A stretch of 64,000 bases of DNA from Bdellovibrio sp. GT3 (GCF_037996765.1 NZ_JBBNAD010000005.1:280001-344000), one strand, 5' to 3'. Shown: positions 25,802 through 34,720, counted from the stretch's first letter. Made by a program: numbers and translations. The notes: generated by a model not told the origin, from the letters alone.

Positions 25802-26751
25802 CTAATATCGACTCTCAAAATCAAGCTTCTCGACCTCTACAGTGGCCAATTTAATAGAGGCCGCCTTGGTCAGGTCTTTTAACTGCTCCAAGGAGGTGGC
25901 GCTGGCGATAGGAGCCGTCACCGACTTTCTTTGCATCAGCCAAGCCAGTGCAATGGTCGCAGGCTTCACCTGATGCGCTTTGGAAATATCATCCATAGCC
26001 GCCAGGATCTTCAATCCGCGTTCATCAAGATAGCTCAGGGCTTTTTCGCCGCGGGCACTTTTCTTGACGTCCTCTTTGCTGCGGTATTTTCCCGTCAGGA
26101 AGCCACTGGCCAAAGAATAATAGGGGATCACACCGACATTGTTTTTCAGGCAAATTGCTTCGAGTTCTTTTTCAAAATATTCCCGGTCATGCAGATTGTA
26201 TTTTGGCTGTAACGTCACATAGGAGGGATAACCCTCTTTCTCGCTGATATGCAGGCTTTCCTGAAGCCGTTGCCATTGAAGTTTGAGGCACCAATCGCAC
26301 GAACCTTGCCTTCTTTTAGCAAAGAATCGTAGGCAGCCAAAGTCTCCTCTATCGGGGTTTCGATATCATCTGTGTGCGACTGATACAAATCGATGTAATC
26401 GGTTTGCAGACGCGCCAGAGAATCCTCCACCGCTTCTTTGATATAAGCGGCCTTAAGGCCTTTCTTATCAGGGGACATTTCCATTCCGACTTTTGTGGCG
26501 ATAACCACTTCCGAGCGGATTTTTCGTTCTTTCATCCATTTACCAATGATGACCTCGGATTCTCCGCCCTTATTACCAGGCACCCAGCGCGAATAAACGT
26601 CAGCTGTATCAATAAAGTTGAAACCCGATTCATGGAAGCTGTCCAGGATTGCAAAGGATGTCTTTTCATCAATGGTCCAACCAAAAACATTCCCACCAAA
26701 ACAAAGTGGTGCGACTTCAATTCCCGTTTTTCCAAGCTGACGTTTATGCAT
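25802..26751 (-). pseudogene. Aldo/keto reductase broken by a one-base frameshift
   Basis: Two adjacent frames together give one complete aldo/keto reductase. The first (from 26751) has the N-terminal LGKTGIEVAPLCFGGNVFGW, catalytic DxxxY (DTADVYSRW) and the motif GASNFN, then turns into nonsense and stops at 26215. The second frame continues with LQESLHISEKEG, VTLQPKYNLHDREYFEKELEAICLKN and the normal C-terminus to 25802. Reading across about 26266-26268 needs one extra base to restore the frame. The catalytic lysine region (VVIATKVGM) is intact. It is either a recent pseudogene or a base-calling error. The upstream neighbour is a VOC-family gene 18 bases away. Confidence 0.9.
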
Positions 26752-26769
26752 GTTGTGAGTTCTCCTGTT

Positions 26770-27141
26770 TTACATCGAATGCAAACCCACTCGGTTGCCT
26801 TCGGTGTCTTCAAAAATACCAATGTTGCCGTATTGCCCGATGCTCTTTTTCGATGCCAGGATTCGACCGCCATTATCCTGCACCCGCTTCAAAGACGCAT
26901 CGATGTCTTTAACCGGGATATATGGCAAACTTCCATCCGTGGAGGGTACATATCCCGGCCCCTTTACCAACGCACCTGAAGCCCCATAGGACTTCATATC
27001 CCCCGCCGGAAAGAACGCCATCTTCAAGGCACCCATCTCTTCTGTTTTGAATTTTAGATCGAATGACTTTTCATAGAAAGTCATAGCGCGTGAAATATCG
27101 TCAGTCGCAAGCTCAACCCAATTGAAAATATTGGATGCCAT
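26770..27141 (-). CDS. VOC-family (glyoxalase-like) protein
   Basis: A 123-residue vicinal oxygen chelate protein with the paired beta-alpha-beta-beta-beta units: NWVELATDDISRAMTFYEKSFDLKFK and LPYIPVKDIDASLKRVQDNGGRI, ending GIFEDTEGNRVGLHSM. The final Glu in EDTEGN and an early position are usual metal ligands. The start at 27141 has GGAGG upstream. Function (glyoxalase, dioxygenase or resistance protein) cannot be decided. It is next to the aldo/keto reductase on the same strand, and the two may form a small carbonyl-detoxification unit. Confidence 0.88.
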   Translation of the reverse strand: MASNIFNWVELATDDISRAMTFYEKSFDLKFKTEEMGALKMAFFPAGDMKSYGASGALVKGPGYVPSTDGSLPYIPVKDIDASLKRVQDNGGRILASKKSIGQYGNIGIFEDTEGNRVGLHSM

Positions 27142-27225
27142 AATAAAAAACCTCCATGCGTTTGATCTCAAGAATCAAAAGCAATGGAGGTCTTCGTCAA
27201 TATGGCATTGAACAACTATGACAGG

Positions 27226-27990
27226 TTATCCAGTTAATGCTTTATTGGCGCGCTTCAGGCGTAACGACAGTGTTTTCACAAGGGCTTTGGCCCAGCTGGG
27301 CTTGGAGAAAATAACACTGTCCAATGAGCTCATGGGAATTTCAATTAGCTCCACCTCGGTGACAGCTTCCACTGTTGCCGAACGAGGCTCGTGATTAAAG
27401 TGACCCATCTCTCCCACAAACTCCCCGGGGCCGATTTCACCCAGACGGATGCGATCCCCTGTTGTGGCTTCGGAATAAGCGCTCAGCGTTCCGTGCTTCA
27501 CGATATAGACAACTTCCGTGGTGTCGCCTTCCTTGAACAAAGTTTCGCCGACATCCAAATTGCGCAGACGATACTGCGAACCTTCCTTGATGGGCTTTGG
27601 TGCGATGATTTTGGAAACAACTTCCAACAAGGCCCACTCGCGATTAGGTTCCGACAAGAAGGACAGTCTTCCTGACTGAACTTCATGCGGAAATACATCA
27701 TGATCTGGAACATAGGACATCATCACTATGAATATATCGTTGTTATTCTTTTCTTTTAGAACTTTACCGACAATGTCATAACCGGAGCCTTTGGGAAGAT
27801 ACTCATCCACAAATAGAATCTTGGGTCTGACATTGTCTATCTTGTATTTGGTCGCGAACCAATCACTGCCATGAAAGACCGAGCAGTTATTGAAATGCTT
27901 GTTAAGGATATCGGAGATAGCCGTGATCCTGTTGGGATCTCCACTAACGATCAAAAACGTGTTTTTATCCTGGCCGCGTCCCATATACAC
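27226..27990 (-). CDS. Receiver-like domain plus cyclic-nucleotide-binding domain protein
   Basis: A 254-residue signalling protein. Residues about 10-125 resemble a response-regulator receiver (LIVSGDPNRITAISDIL, then ILFVDEYLPKGSGYDIVG with the candidate phospho-acceptor Asp in VDEY). Residues about 135-250 are a cNMP-binding domain (GETLFKEGDTTEVVYIVKHGTLSAY and GPGEFVGEMGHFNHEPRSATVEAV, which covers the phosphate-binding cassette region). No DNA-binding helix follows, so it is not a CRP-type regulator. The start may be 27990 or the Met two codons later. A 6-bp dyad lies 21 bases upstream. Confidence 0.85.
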   Translation of the reverse strand: MYMGRGQDKNTFLIVSGDPNRITAISDILNKHFNNCSVFHGSDWFATKYKIDNVRPKILFVDEYLPKGSGYDIVGKVLKEKNNNDIFIVMMSYVPDHDVFPHEVQSGRLSFLSEPNREWALLEVVSKIIAPKPIKEGSQYRLRNLDVGETLFKEGDTTEVVYIVKHGTLSAYSEATTGDRIRLGEIGPGEFVGEMGHFNHEPRSATVEAVTEVELIEIPMSSLDSVIFSKPSWAKALVKTLSLRLKRANKALTG

Positions 27991-28010
27991 AAACCTTCCA
28001 TATTATTTTT

Positions 28011-28026
28011 GTCTCATTCCTGAGAC
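28011..28026. promoter_or_regulatory. Short dyad upstream of the REC-cNMP gene
   Basis: GTCTCA-TTCC-TGAGAC lies 21 bases before the start codon at 27990. It may be an operator; nothing else is seen in this 158-base gap. Confidence 0.35.
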
Positions 28027-28149
28027 CAACAGACGTGCCGAATAGATATATTATCTACCCAAACTGTCTATCACTCAACCTTCTGTCAAAAAGTTGCCCA
28101 GGAATTCTCAGGTTGGAGCAATGGAAGGTGTATCGATTAGGGAATATGA

Positions 28150-28911
28150 TTAATTTAACTGATAGCGCGCCAGATCTGCAACGAACGTTTGTTTGTCATT
28201 CGGGAAACGCTTGTAGACGGCAGCAATCAAAGATGCGCGCATATTATGGTTGTTATTGTTGGCAATCACAGTCAGCAGCCCTTGCTGGCAAGTGGAATAG
28301 CCACCGCAGTTATTTAAATAAATATCGTAGGCGACCAGCACCGGGATATCATTTGAATCTGTGGACGCCGCAATATTGCGCTCTTCTTCAGTGCGCGCTT
28401 CTTCCATTTTGATTTTTTCAGCAGGAGCGTATTCAAGCGCTTCAGCCAGTGCGACTTCCGCGAGCTGCGCATCACCGCCACCGCCATTCATCATGTCCAG
28501 GGCTTCGACTCGGTCAAAGTGAGCTGAGTTGGCCCCTTGCAGATCGCGGTAATAGTCCCACAGTACAGCTTTCTTATTTGGAAGAGCATTGATCTGCGCA
28601 CGCAATTGCGCCGCTCTGGCGCGCAACTCTGATTTCATTTCGGCTGCACGTGTGGTCTTGATCAGATCTATTAATAGTGCGCGCTCTTTTGTCTGAACCG
28701 GGATGTCCGTATAACTTGCAATACTACGAGTTGGAGCTTTTTGAGGCGTTCCAGAAGCCTCTGCTGGAACGGGTTTGATATCATTCACAACCATATTGGA
28801 ATTCGTAGTTTGGGGATCGCCTGAATGCTTGACGGTTTTATCACCATCACGATTAAAAAGGACTGCCAAACCCACTGCAACGACAACCAAAACGATTAAA
28901 ATCTGCTTCAT
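28150..28911 (-). CDS. Single-pass membrane or lipidless exported protein of unknown function
   Basis: A 253-residue protein with one N-terminal hydrophobic segment (ILIVLVVVAVGLAVLF), which could be a membrane anchor or an uncleaved signal. The rest is soluble, with a Pro/Thr-rich linker (residues about 25-75), helices rich in Ala, Glu and Arg, and one cysteine pair (NNCGGYSTCQQG). I recognise no family. The start at 28911 (MKQILIV) is preferred to 28998, which would add a nonhydrophobic tail in front of the signal. It is divergent from the C39-like peptidase gene. Confidence 0.7.
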   Translation of the reverse strand: MKQILIVLVVVAVGLAVLFNRDGDKTVKHSGDPQTTNSNMVVNDIKPVPAEASGTPQKAPTRSIASYTDIPVQTKERALLIDLIKTTRAAEMKSELRARAAQLRAQINALPNKKAVLWDYYRDLQGANSAHFDRVEALDMMNGGGGDAQLAEVALAEALEYAPAEKIKMEEARTEEERNIAASTDSNDIPVLVAYDIYLNNCGGYSTCQQGLLTVIANNNNHNMRASLIAAVYKRFPNDKQTFVADLARYQLN

Positions 28912-29075
28912 ATTTAGATTATCCCCGTGTGCCCCAAGGATTTGCAACTGGAAACGAAGTCTAGTTATTAGCCACCCATCAAGAGTTATACACCTCAAAT
29001 TGAATCCACGCAGCCTACAGGAGTTATCAGCCCTTGGTCCTCAATTTGCTTCATAGCCAAGGTATTGGGGGGCCA

Positions 29076-30125
29076 ATGAAGTTAACAACAACGACTGTAT
29101 TTGCAATCACCGTTCTCACATCGCATATCGCCAACGCTGGGATCACCTGCTCTGCATCTGAATGTAAAGCTGAAACAATGCCTTTACTTAATCAGATGGA
29201 ATCATCTGTAAAAGCAAAATTTGGATCAATGGCCTGCGTGCCTACATCTTCAATGATGGTAATGGAATCCATTTTCTCGGATAAGAAAGATATCCTGGCT
29301 GGTAGCTTTGCTGACAGCATCTATCAACAAAGTTCCTATGGTGCAATTTTGCTCATGGGTTCTGATATGAAAACGACTTCTCAAAACGGTACCTATGTAA
29401 GTGATGCGCAAAAAACTTTCACCAAAATCGCTCAAGGATTTTCTGGTGGCGCCTCTTCATTCAGCGTAACCAACGCAAAAAGATCCATCACTCCAGCAAA
29501 TCTGATGGCCGATATGAAATCAGGAATGGTGGGTTCACTGCTTTTCGCTTCATATATTCCTAAATGTTCTTCCATGGCGAGCGGCCGCAAATCCTGCAGC
29601 TTTACTCGTCAATATGGTCACTCGGTTGCAGTTCAAGCTGCATCTGCATCCTCAGTTCAAATCTTTGACCCGAGCGATGATAAATGGACTTCAGGTCTTT
29701 TGAGACTTTCTGAAGATTCAGGCTATGTGGATGCCACTCTTTCATTGGCTTCTCATATCGGTTCTGATGCACGCATTCTTGCGAAAAACTACTACACTCA
29801 AGGAGAAGTGGATCTTGCAGAATACTACTACGGTCTGAAAGTGGCGGCAGCTGAATCCAGTGCCCCGGTTGTGGTTCAACCATCACCGACACCAACGACT
29901 CCTGTAGTGGTGCAACCGTCCCCAACTCCGACGACTCCAGTGGTAGTTCAGCCTAAGCCAACCCCAACTACACCAGTAGTGGTTCAGCCAAAGCCGACTC
30001 CTTCGGTACCAGTTGTGACTCAGCCAAGACCTACAACTCCGGTTGTATCTATGCCGAACTCACAAATTTGGCAGCAATGGGTGAAATACTTCAAAGCTAA
30101 AGGGAAATACGCTTCCCGTAGATAA
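29076..30125 (+). CDS. Exported C39-like cysteine peptidase with Pro-rich repeats
   Basis: A 349-residue exported protein. A signal peptide (about 22 residues) is followed by a C39/papain-like domain: nucleophile candidate Cys54 in ACVPTSSMMVM, His near residue 182 in QYGHSVAVQ and Asp near residue 196 in IFDPSDDKW. Residues about 264-325 are four near-identical copies of VVVQPxPTPTTP and a degenerate fifth, a rigid extended spacer. A basic C-terminus (KYFKAKGKYASRR) could bind anionic surfaces. The start at 29076 follows GGGGGG. The peptidase assignment is from motif order; no known family name is certain. A terminator follows at 30153. Confidence 0.7.
   Translation: MKLTTTTVFAITVLTSHIANAGITCSASECKAETMPLLNQMESSVKAKFGSMACVPTSSMMVMESIFSDKKDILAGSFADSIYQQSSYGAILLMGSDMKTTSQNGTYVSDAQKTFTKIAQGFSGGASSFSVTNAKRSITPANLMADMKSGMVGSLLFASYIPKCSSMASGRKSCSFTRQYGHSVAVQAASASSVQIFDPSDDKWTSGLLRLSEDSGYVDATLSLASHIGSDARILAKNYYTQGEVDLAEYYYGLKVAAAESSAPVVVQPSPTPTTPVVVQPSPTPTTPVVVQPKPTPTTPVVVQPKPTPSVPVVTQPRPTTPVVSMPNSQIWQQWVKYFKAKGKYASRR
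29868..30048 (+). repeat. Coding tandem repeat, 36-bp unit
   Basis: Tandem 36-bp units encode VVVQPxPTPTTP. Four are close copies and the fifth is degenerate. Synonymous differences between units show it is not very recent. Confidence 0.85.
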
Positions 30126-30152
30126 GAAATCCATGAAAAAACAGACAAACCA

Positions 30153-30184
30153 GGCGGCAGTTTCGACTGCCGCCTTGCTATTTT
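30153..30184 (+). terminator. Intrinsic terminator
   Basis: GGCGGCAG-TTTCGA-CTGCCGCC followed by TTGCTATTTT, 28 bases after the C39-like gene. Confidence 0.85.
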
Positions 30185-30210
30185 AGGGGTTTTTACGTAG
30201 AACTTGCCCC

Positions 30211-31803
30211 ATGATCAGCACCTCCAATATCAGCCTCCGCTTCGGTGGCAAAAAGCTTTTTGAAGACGTTAATGTGAAATTCACTCCGGGCAACTGTTAC
30301 GGCCTGATCGGCGCCAATGGGGCCGGTAAATCCACATTCCTGAAAATCCTTTCCAAGGAAATCGAGCCTAATACCGGGGAAGTTATTATCCCAGGAGGCT
30401 TGCGCCTGTCTGTGCTTAAGCAGGATCACTATGCCTATGATGAGTTTCCGGTTCTAAAAACCGTCCTGATGGGTAACGAAGTTCTTTACAAAGTAATGAC
30501 CGAGAAAGACGAGCTTTACGCGAAAGCTGATTTCTCTGAGGCTGACGGCCATCGCGCCTCTGAGCTTGAAGGTATCTTTGCTGAACTTAATGGCTGGGAA
30601 GCTGAATCCGAAGCTGGTGTTATGCTTGCGGGTTTGGGAATTGGTGACGAGTTCCATCACAAATTGATGAAGGAACTAAATCCCGGCGAGAAGGTTAAAG
30701 TCCTTTTGGCTCAGGCTCTTTTCGGTCGTCCTGACATTCTTCTTCTGGATGAGCCGACGAATCACTTGGACATCTATGCGATCAACTGGCTTGAGGAATT
30801 CCTTTTGAATTTTGATAACACAGTCATCGTGATTTCGCATGACCGTCACTTCCTGAACAAAGTCTGCTCGCACATTGCGGATATCGACTACGGTAAAGTG
30901 ACGACTTTCACTGGTAACTACGATTTCTGGCGCCAAGCCAGCGAATTAAAACAGCGCATGCTTTCTGATCAGAATAAGAAAAGTGCTGACAAGGCGGATG
31001 AGCTTAAAGCCTTCATCGCGCGCTTTAGCGCCAACGCTTCAAAATCCGCACAAGCCTCTTCCCGTCAAAAGATGTTGGAAAAGCTTGAGTTCAATGACTT
31101 GCCAGCCTCTTCACGCAAATCCCCGTTTATTGGTTTTGATATCAAACGCGACTTGGGTAACGACGTGTTGGTGGTTGATAAGATCAACAAAACTTGGGAG
31201 GGCGAAACGGTTCTTAAGAACGTCAGCTTCTCTTTAAGAAAAGGCGACAAGGTTGCCCTGATGGGCCGCAATGACCTTGCCAAGACTTTGCTAATGGAAA
31301 TTATCGCAGGCGAGCTGGCTGCGGATTCTGGAACTTACACCTGGGGTATCACTACAAACCGTGGTTACTTCCCTACAGACAATTCCAAGTACTTCCAAGG
31401 CTCTGAACCAACTCTGGTTGATTGGCTGCGTGAGTTCTCTGAAGACAAAGACGAAAGCTTCTTGCGTGGCTTCTTGGGTAAAATGCTGTTCTCTGGAACA
31501 GACGCCCTGAAACAACCGACAGTGCTTTCCGGGGGCGAGAAGGTTCGCTGCATGTTCTCTAAACTGATGCTTTCAGGTGCCAATGTCCTAATCCTGGATG
31601 GTCCGACGAATCACTTGGATTTGGAAAGCATCACGGCTGTGAATGAAGGTTTGGCGCGCTTTAAAGGTACCGTGATCTTTACGTGCCACGACCATGAGCT
31701 GTTGCAAACTGTGGCCAACAGAATCATCGAGATCAATGAGACTGTCACTTACGACAATCACATTGATTACGAAGGTTACGTTCAGGCGACAAAGAAGCAC
31801 TAG
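30211..31803 (+). CDS. ABC-F protein, YbiT-like, with degenerate second ATPase domain
   Basis: Cytosolic ABC-F protein of 530 residues, of the ribosome-associated YbiT/EttA group. NBD1 has intact Walker A (GANGAGKST), Walker B (LLLDEPTNHLD) and SHDRHF, but signature LNPGE. NBD2 has signature LSGGE, but Walker A reads GRNDLAKT and Walker B reads LILDGPTNHLD, so the catalytic glutamate is glycine. One composite ATP site is therefore canonical and the other degenerate on all three counts. The linker between domains (SRFSANASKSAQASSRQKMLEKL) is typical of ABC-F. ABC-F proteins act on the ribosomal E site or give antibiotic protection; which applies is unknown. Confidence 0.95.
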   Translation: MISTSNISLRFGGKKLFEDVNVKFTPGNCYGLIGANGAGKSTFLKILSKEIEPNTGEVIIPGGLRLSVLKQDHYAYDEFPVLKTVLMGNEVLYKVMTEKDELYAKADFSEADGHRASELEGIFAELNGWEAESEAGVMLAGLGIGDEFHHKLMKELNPGEKVKVLLAQALFGRPDILLLDEPTNHLDIYAINWLEEFLLNFDNTVIVISHDRHFLNKVCSHIADIDYGKVTTFTGNYDFWRQASELKQRMLSDQNKKSADKADELKAFIARFSANASKSAQASSRQKMLEKLEFNDLPASSRKSPFIGFDIKRDLGNDVLVVDKINKTWEGETVLKNVSFSLRKGDKVALMGRNDLAKTLLMEIIAGELAADSGTYTWGITTNRGYFPTDNSKYFQGSEPTLVDWLREFSEDKDESFLRGFLGKMLFSGTDALKQPTVLSGGEKVRCMFSKLMLSGANVLILDGPTNHLDLESITAVNEGLARFKGTVIFTCHDHELLQTVANRIIEINETVTYDNHIDYEGYVQATKKH

Positions 31804-31854
31804 ACCAAAGTCAGTTTCCTATTAAGAGCAGAGATCTATTTCCGATAAGAAAGA

Positions 31855-32781
31855 ATGGATTTTCTGCTCTTACTTTTTCTATCAATATCACCGAGTTATG
31901 CCGTCGAAGCGTACTCGTACCCAAAGCAGAATAAGGTCTCCATTGATTCCGAAGTGCTGGCTGGCTGCTTCCTAAAAGAGATCAATAAGTACCCAAATCA
32001 AACCCGCACGACCGAACCCAACTTTGTCTATCGCGATAATAAAATTGAGCAGAGAACCGGCAAACTCGCACAATGCGACTTCGATCATGATCAGTTTTTC
32101 CATTATATGATTGGCGGTCCCGACCGTTGTGACTACAGCACAGGACAGGAAAGCAAACTTCGCGCTTGGGTGATAAGCCAAAGCGACAACACGATCGACC
32201 CCGTGAAGCTATTCAGGGAAGCCTTAAAGCTCAATGGCGGCTCAACATTTAACGCCACTTTGACAATCCATCAACTTTTACGCAACGAAGCCCGCTACAA
32301 AAGCAAAGCTTACTTCTATAAATCCACGCCAGCGCAAGAGAAAGCCTTCTGGAATAAGTTTGTTGATATCCGCGGAGACCTTGAGGAACGCGGCAAAGAT
32401 AAAGGCTTTGAAGCAGATCACCAGGGTTCTTGGTATCGCATGTGGGGCATCATGGGTTATCGTTTTTCCCTCAATAGAGGCTCTTATAATGACCAAGAAT
32501 CCATGACCTGTGGGTATTCGGAAAAAGGGCTGATAAGTTCTCAAATCAAAGCCTTAAAGGCGAACAGCACTGCCATTGCGGCAGAAGCTATCAAATATCC
32601 CATGGACTTCATCGGTGATTATCAGCCCGGTGCCGACCGCCCGGGCAAGATGGCCGTAAACTTGGCTGGATCCCACATCGCGACGATCATTGAGGATTCA
32701 ACCCACAAGCGGGCCCTGAGCTTACAAACTTTTCCTGATGACAACGTCTGCGAAAACCAAGGATATCTGGAACAGGATTAG
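31855..32781 (+). CDS. Exported protein of unknown function
   Basis: A 308-residue exported protein with a short signal peptide (MDFLLLLFLSISPSYA). The mature part has five cysteines, an Asp/His-rich stretch (CDFDHDQFFHYM) and a Trp/Tyr-rich segment (EADHQGSWYRMWGIMGYRFSLN). I recognise no family. It starts 51 bases after the ABC-F gene and ends at a strong bidirectional terminator shared with the convergent zinc-protease-like gene. Confidence 0.7.
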   Translation: MDFLLLLFLSISPSYAVEAYSYPKQNKVSIDSEVLAGCFLKEINKYPNQTRTTEPNFVYRDNKIEQRTGKLAQCDFDHDQFFHYMIGGPDRCDYSTGQESKLRAWVISQSDNTIDPVKLFREALKLNGGSTFNATLTIHQLLRNEARYKSKAYFYKSTPAQEKAFWNKFVDIRGDLEERGKDKGFEADHQGSWYRMWGIMGYRFSLNRGSYNDQESMTCGYSEKGLISSQIKALKANSTAIAAEAIKYPMDFIGDYQPGADRPGKMAVNLAGSHIATIIEDSTHKRALSLQTFPDDNVCENQGYLEQD

Positions 32782-32786
32782 GAAAT

Positions 32787-32819
32787 AAAAAAGGGCAGAT
32801 TCAATCTGCCCTTTTCTTT
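32787..32819. terminator. Bidirectional terminator
   Basis: GGGCAGAT-TCA-ATCTGCCC flanked by six A and by TTTTCTTT, between convergent genes. Its edge overlaps the stop codon of the minus-strand gene. Confidence 0.92.
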
Positions 32820-33873
32820 AGTTTCCAATTGGATTTGGTTCAAATCCCATCTCGCCCCAAGACATTCTCTGAAATGGCAAACGAATCACTTTGTACCATG
32901 GTTCGCGGTACTGCTCGACTTTTAAGGAACCTGGATCGTAGGTCCACTTGTTATTGATCTTCGTCGCTGAGAACGCGATAGACATCTTGAAATCATTGCT
33001 ACGAAGAAGAATGTTCGTTTTAAACAAGCACGAGTTGGAGATGTTCCCAATCAGCTTCACTTTGATTTTCGTGTCGCTGTCGCTGAATTTGTCCCAATGC
33101 AGATTATAAAGAACTGAACCCGCTGGTTTTTTGCTGATCAAATCCAAATCCGGAATTGGCAATACTGGAATTGGAATCGAATAGCGATAGCACATCGCCT
33201 CGTCAGCGACCGCTTTAGTGATATCAATCAAATCATCGCCCACTTGCAGGATCACTTCAGGATAAGCCGTGTAAACGTCTTTAGTGAAGACCATCGCAGA
33301 AACATCTTTGCTCCATGGAAGAAGTGGAGTCACAGAAGTTTTGGTTTGCACCAACATGGAGATACGAACCCCCAGCAGGTCCAACTCTTCATGGGAGTAA
33401 CCACCGTGGTGATGACCGAACTCATGGATCAGGATCGCAACTGCTTCAGCAATTGAAACCGCTGAATATTCGCCATCTGCATTTTTGCTGTAAAGAAGAT
33501 CCGAGTTGATATAAATCGGTGAACCCGGCGTGCTGCCCGTTTTTGCAACGCGAACCAAGCCGTCGATAATGAAGAAGCCCGGAGTTTTCTTTTCAGAACC
33601 AAAGTACAACATACGGCCTTTGATTTCTTGTGGAAGAGTCTTGGCGATTCTTGCGATGATCTCACGCTCACGTGAACTCAATTTGCAACCGTCTGATGTC
33701 AGGCAAACTTCGATGTAATTTTCCAAACGCTCGTATGCGAAAAGAACGTTCTTTTCAGCAATACCGCCACCGTTGCCAATCCAGTCACTTCCAGGACCCG
33801 CAAATGCGCTGGCAGACACAGTCGCCAAAGCCAGCATTAGCGCGCTTTTCAGGGTTTTAGTTAAATTAAACAT
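32818..33873 (-). CDS. Exported zincin-like protein (HEFGH motif)
   Basis: A 351-residue exported protein. The signal peptide ends near residue 25 (SASAFA). The zinc motif His150-Glu151-x-x-His154 (HEFGHHHGGYSH) is followed by His161, as in zinc metallopeptidases, although the third-ligand spacing is not exactly that of metzincins. The C-terminal 120 residues are beta-rich. Catalytic activity is plausible but not certain. The ATG at 33873 overlaps the end of the TIGR02147 gene by eight bases, with GGAGG inside that gene, so the two are translationally coupled and the regulator probably controls this protein. Confidence 0.8.
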   Translation of the reverse strand: MFNLTKTLKSALMLALATVSASAFAGPGSDWIGNGGGIAEKNVLFAYERLENYIEVCLTSDGCKLSSREREIIARIAKTLPQEIKGRMLYFGSEKKTPGFFIIDGLVRVAKTGSTPGSPIYINSDLLYSKNADGEYSAVSIAEAVAILIHEFGHHHGGYSHEELDLLGVRISMLVQTKTSVTPLLPWSKDVSAMVFTKDVYTAYPEVILQVGDDLIDITKAVADEAMCYRYSIPIPVLPIPDLDLISKKPAGSVLYNLHWDKFSDSDTKIKVKLIGNISNSCLFKTNILLRSNDFKMSIAFSATKINNKWTYDPGSLKVEQYREPWYKVIRLPFQRMSWGEMGFEPNPIGN

Positions 33874-34633
33874 TTTGCTCCTCCGCAGAGTTCTCAAGCT
33901 TCGTTAACGGAAATAATAGAAACGAGAGTGTGTAAACCTCAGATAACGGCCCGTCTTGTAGCAGATCCTCGATCTTTTTTCGAGTTTTTAATAAGATATC
34001 AGTCACCTCAGGGATTTTCTTGGGATTTACCGCCATAGTCATCGAGTTGAACAAGCGTGTATCGATCGAATCCCTATGGAGTGATTGCTCTGCTAAGTGC
34101 AAATTCTGGTTGTGGTACTTGCGTATTGCAGCTGACGGGACATCTTTCAATAGTATGGGTTTCGTTGTTCTAACCAAGCGATTGCGACTTTTTTTCAAAA
34201 GCTCCAACCTGAATAAACGCTCTAGTGCGTCCTCCGCCTCTGCTTCCTTAATCCCCAGGCGTTTTGCAATCCATTGAGGATGTGCTTTATTGGTAGGTAT
34301 CTGCGCCAGATTCATTATTGCCATATAATACCAATCAGAAATCATTCGGAAGGTATCTTCCTTCAGCAACAAGTCCTTATCTATTTCAATTTTTGTGGAG
34401 CCTTGTCTGTACTCTGCCCACAACAGCTCTCTCTCTAATGGAGATAGTAACAGGCGTTCCATCACTTTCTCCAAGTTCGTCTTCGAAAGAGATCTTCTTT
34501 CACCCATTACATCTGACAATGTGGTCGAACCAACTCCCAGATCACGCGCGAAAGCCCGTAATGAATACGACGAATTCCGGGTTTGCCGCTTCGCCAGTTC
34601 CTGCATCAATAGACTTTTTATAGTGATATCCAT
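33866..34633 (-). CDS. TIGR02147 family protein, second copy
   Basis: A 255-residue paralogue of the gene at 14569. The N-terminal HTH-like domain reads SYSLRAFARDLGVGSTTLSDVMGERRSLS and aligns with both other copies; the DUF4423-type remainder carries PQWIAKRLGIKEAEAEDALERLFRLELLKKS and the SMTMAV block seen in the family. The start at 34633 is preferred, since an upstream extension would cross the operator area. Two 7- to 9-bp palindromes lie 41 and 67 bases upstream, between it and a divergent exported-protein gene. The downstream overlapping gene encodes an exported zincin. Confidence 0.85.
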   Translation of the reverse strand: MDITIKSLLMQELAKRQTRNSSYSLRAFARDLGVGSTTLSDVMGERRSLSKTNLEKVMERLLLSPLERELLWAEYRQGSTKIEIDKDLLLKEDTFRMISDWYYMAIMNLAQIPTNKAHPQWIAKRLGIKEAEAEDALERLFRLELLKKSRNRLVRTTKPILLKDVPSAAIRKYHNQNLHLAEQSLHRDSIDTRLFNSMTMAVNPKKIPEVTDILLKTRKKIEDLLQDGPLSEVYTLSFLLFPLTKLENSAEEQNV

Positions 34634-34673
34634 GCACCCTATATAGACACAAAACTCTAATAACGCAACATCT

Positions 34674-34690
34674 CGGGACACTTTGTCCCG
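34674..34690. promoter_or_regulatory. Operator-like palindrome A
   Basis: CGGGACA-CTT-TGTCCCG, perfect 7-bp arms with 3-base spacer, 41 bases upstream of the TIGR02147 start at 34633. Confidence 0.75.
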
Positions 34691-34699
34691 ATTTGTTAG

Positions 34700-34720
34700 A
34701 ACGGGACACATTGTCCCGTT
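34700..34720. promoter_or_regulatory. Operator-like palindrome B
   Basis: AACGGGACA-CAT-TGTCCCGTT, perfect 9-bp arms. It shares GGGACA-N3-TGTCCC with palindrome A and its centre lies 28 bases further on. It lies 100 bases before the divergent start at 34821. Confidence 0.75.

Noticed and set aside
29868-30048. Regular 36-bp repeat as a CRISPR array
   Set aside because: There are no unique spacers; the repeats are contiguous and encode a Pro-rich peptide in frame.
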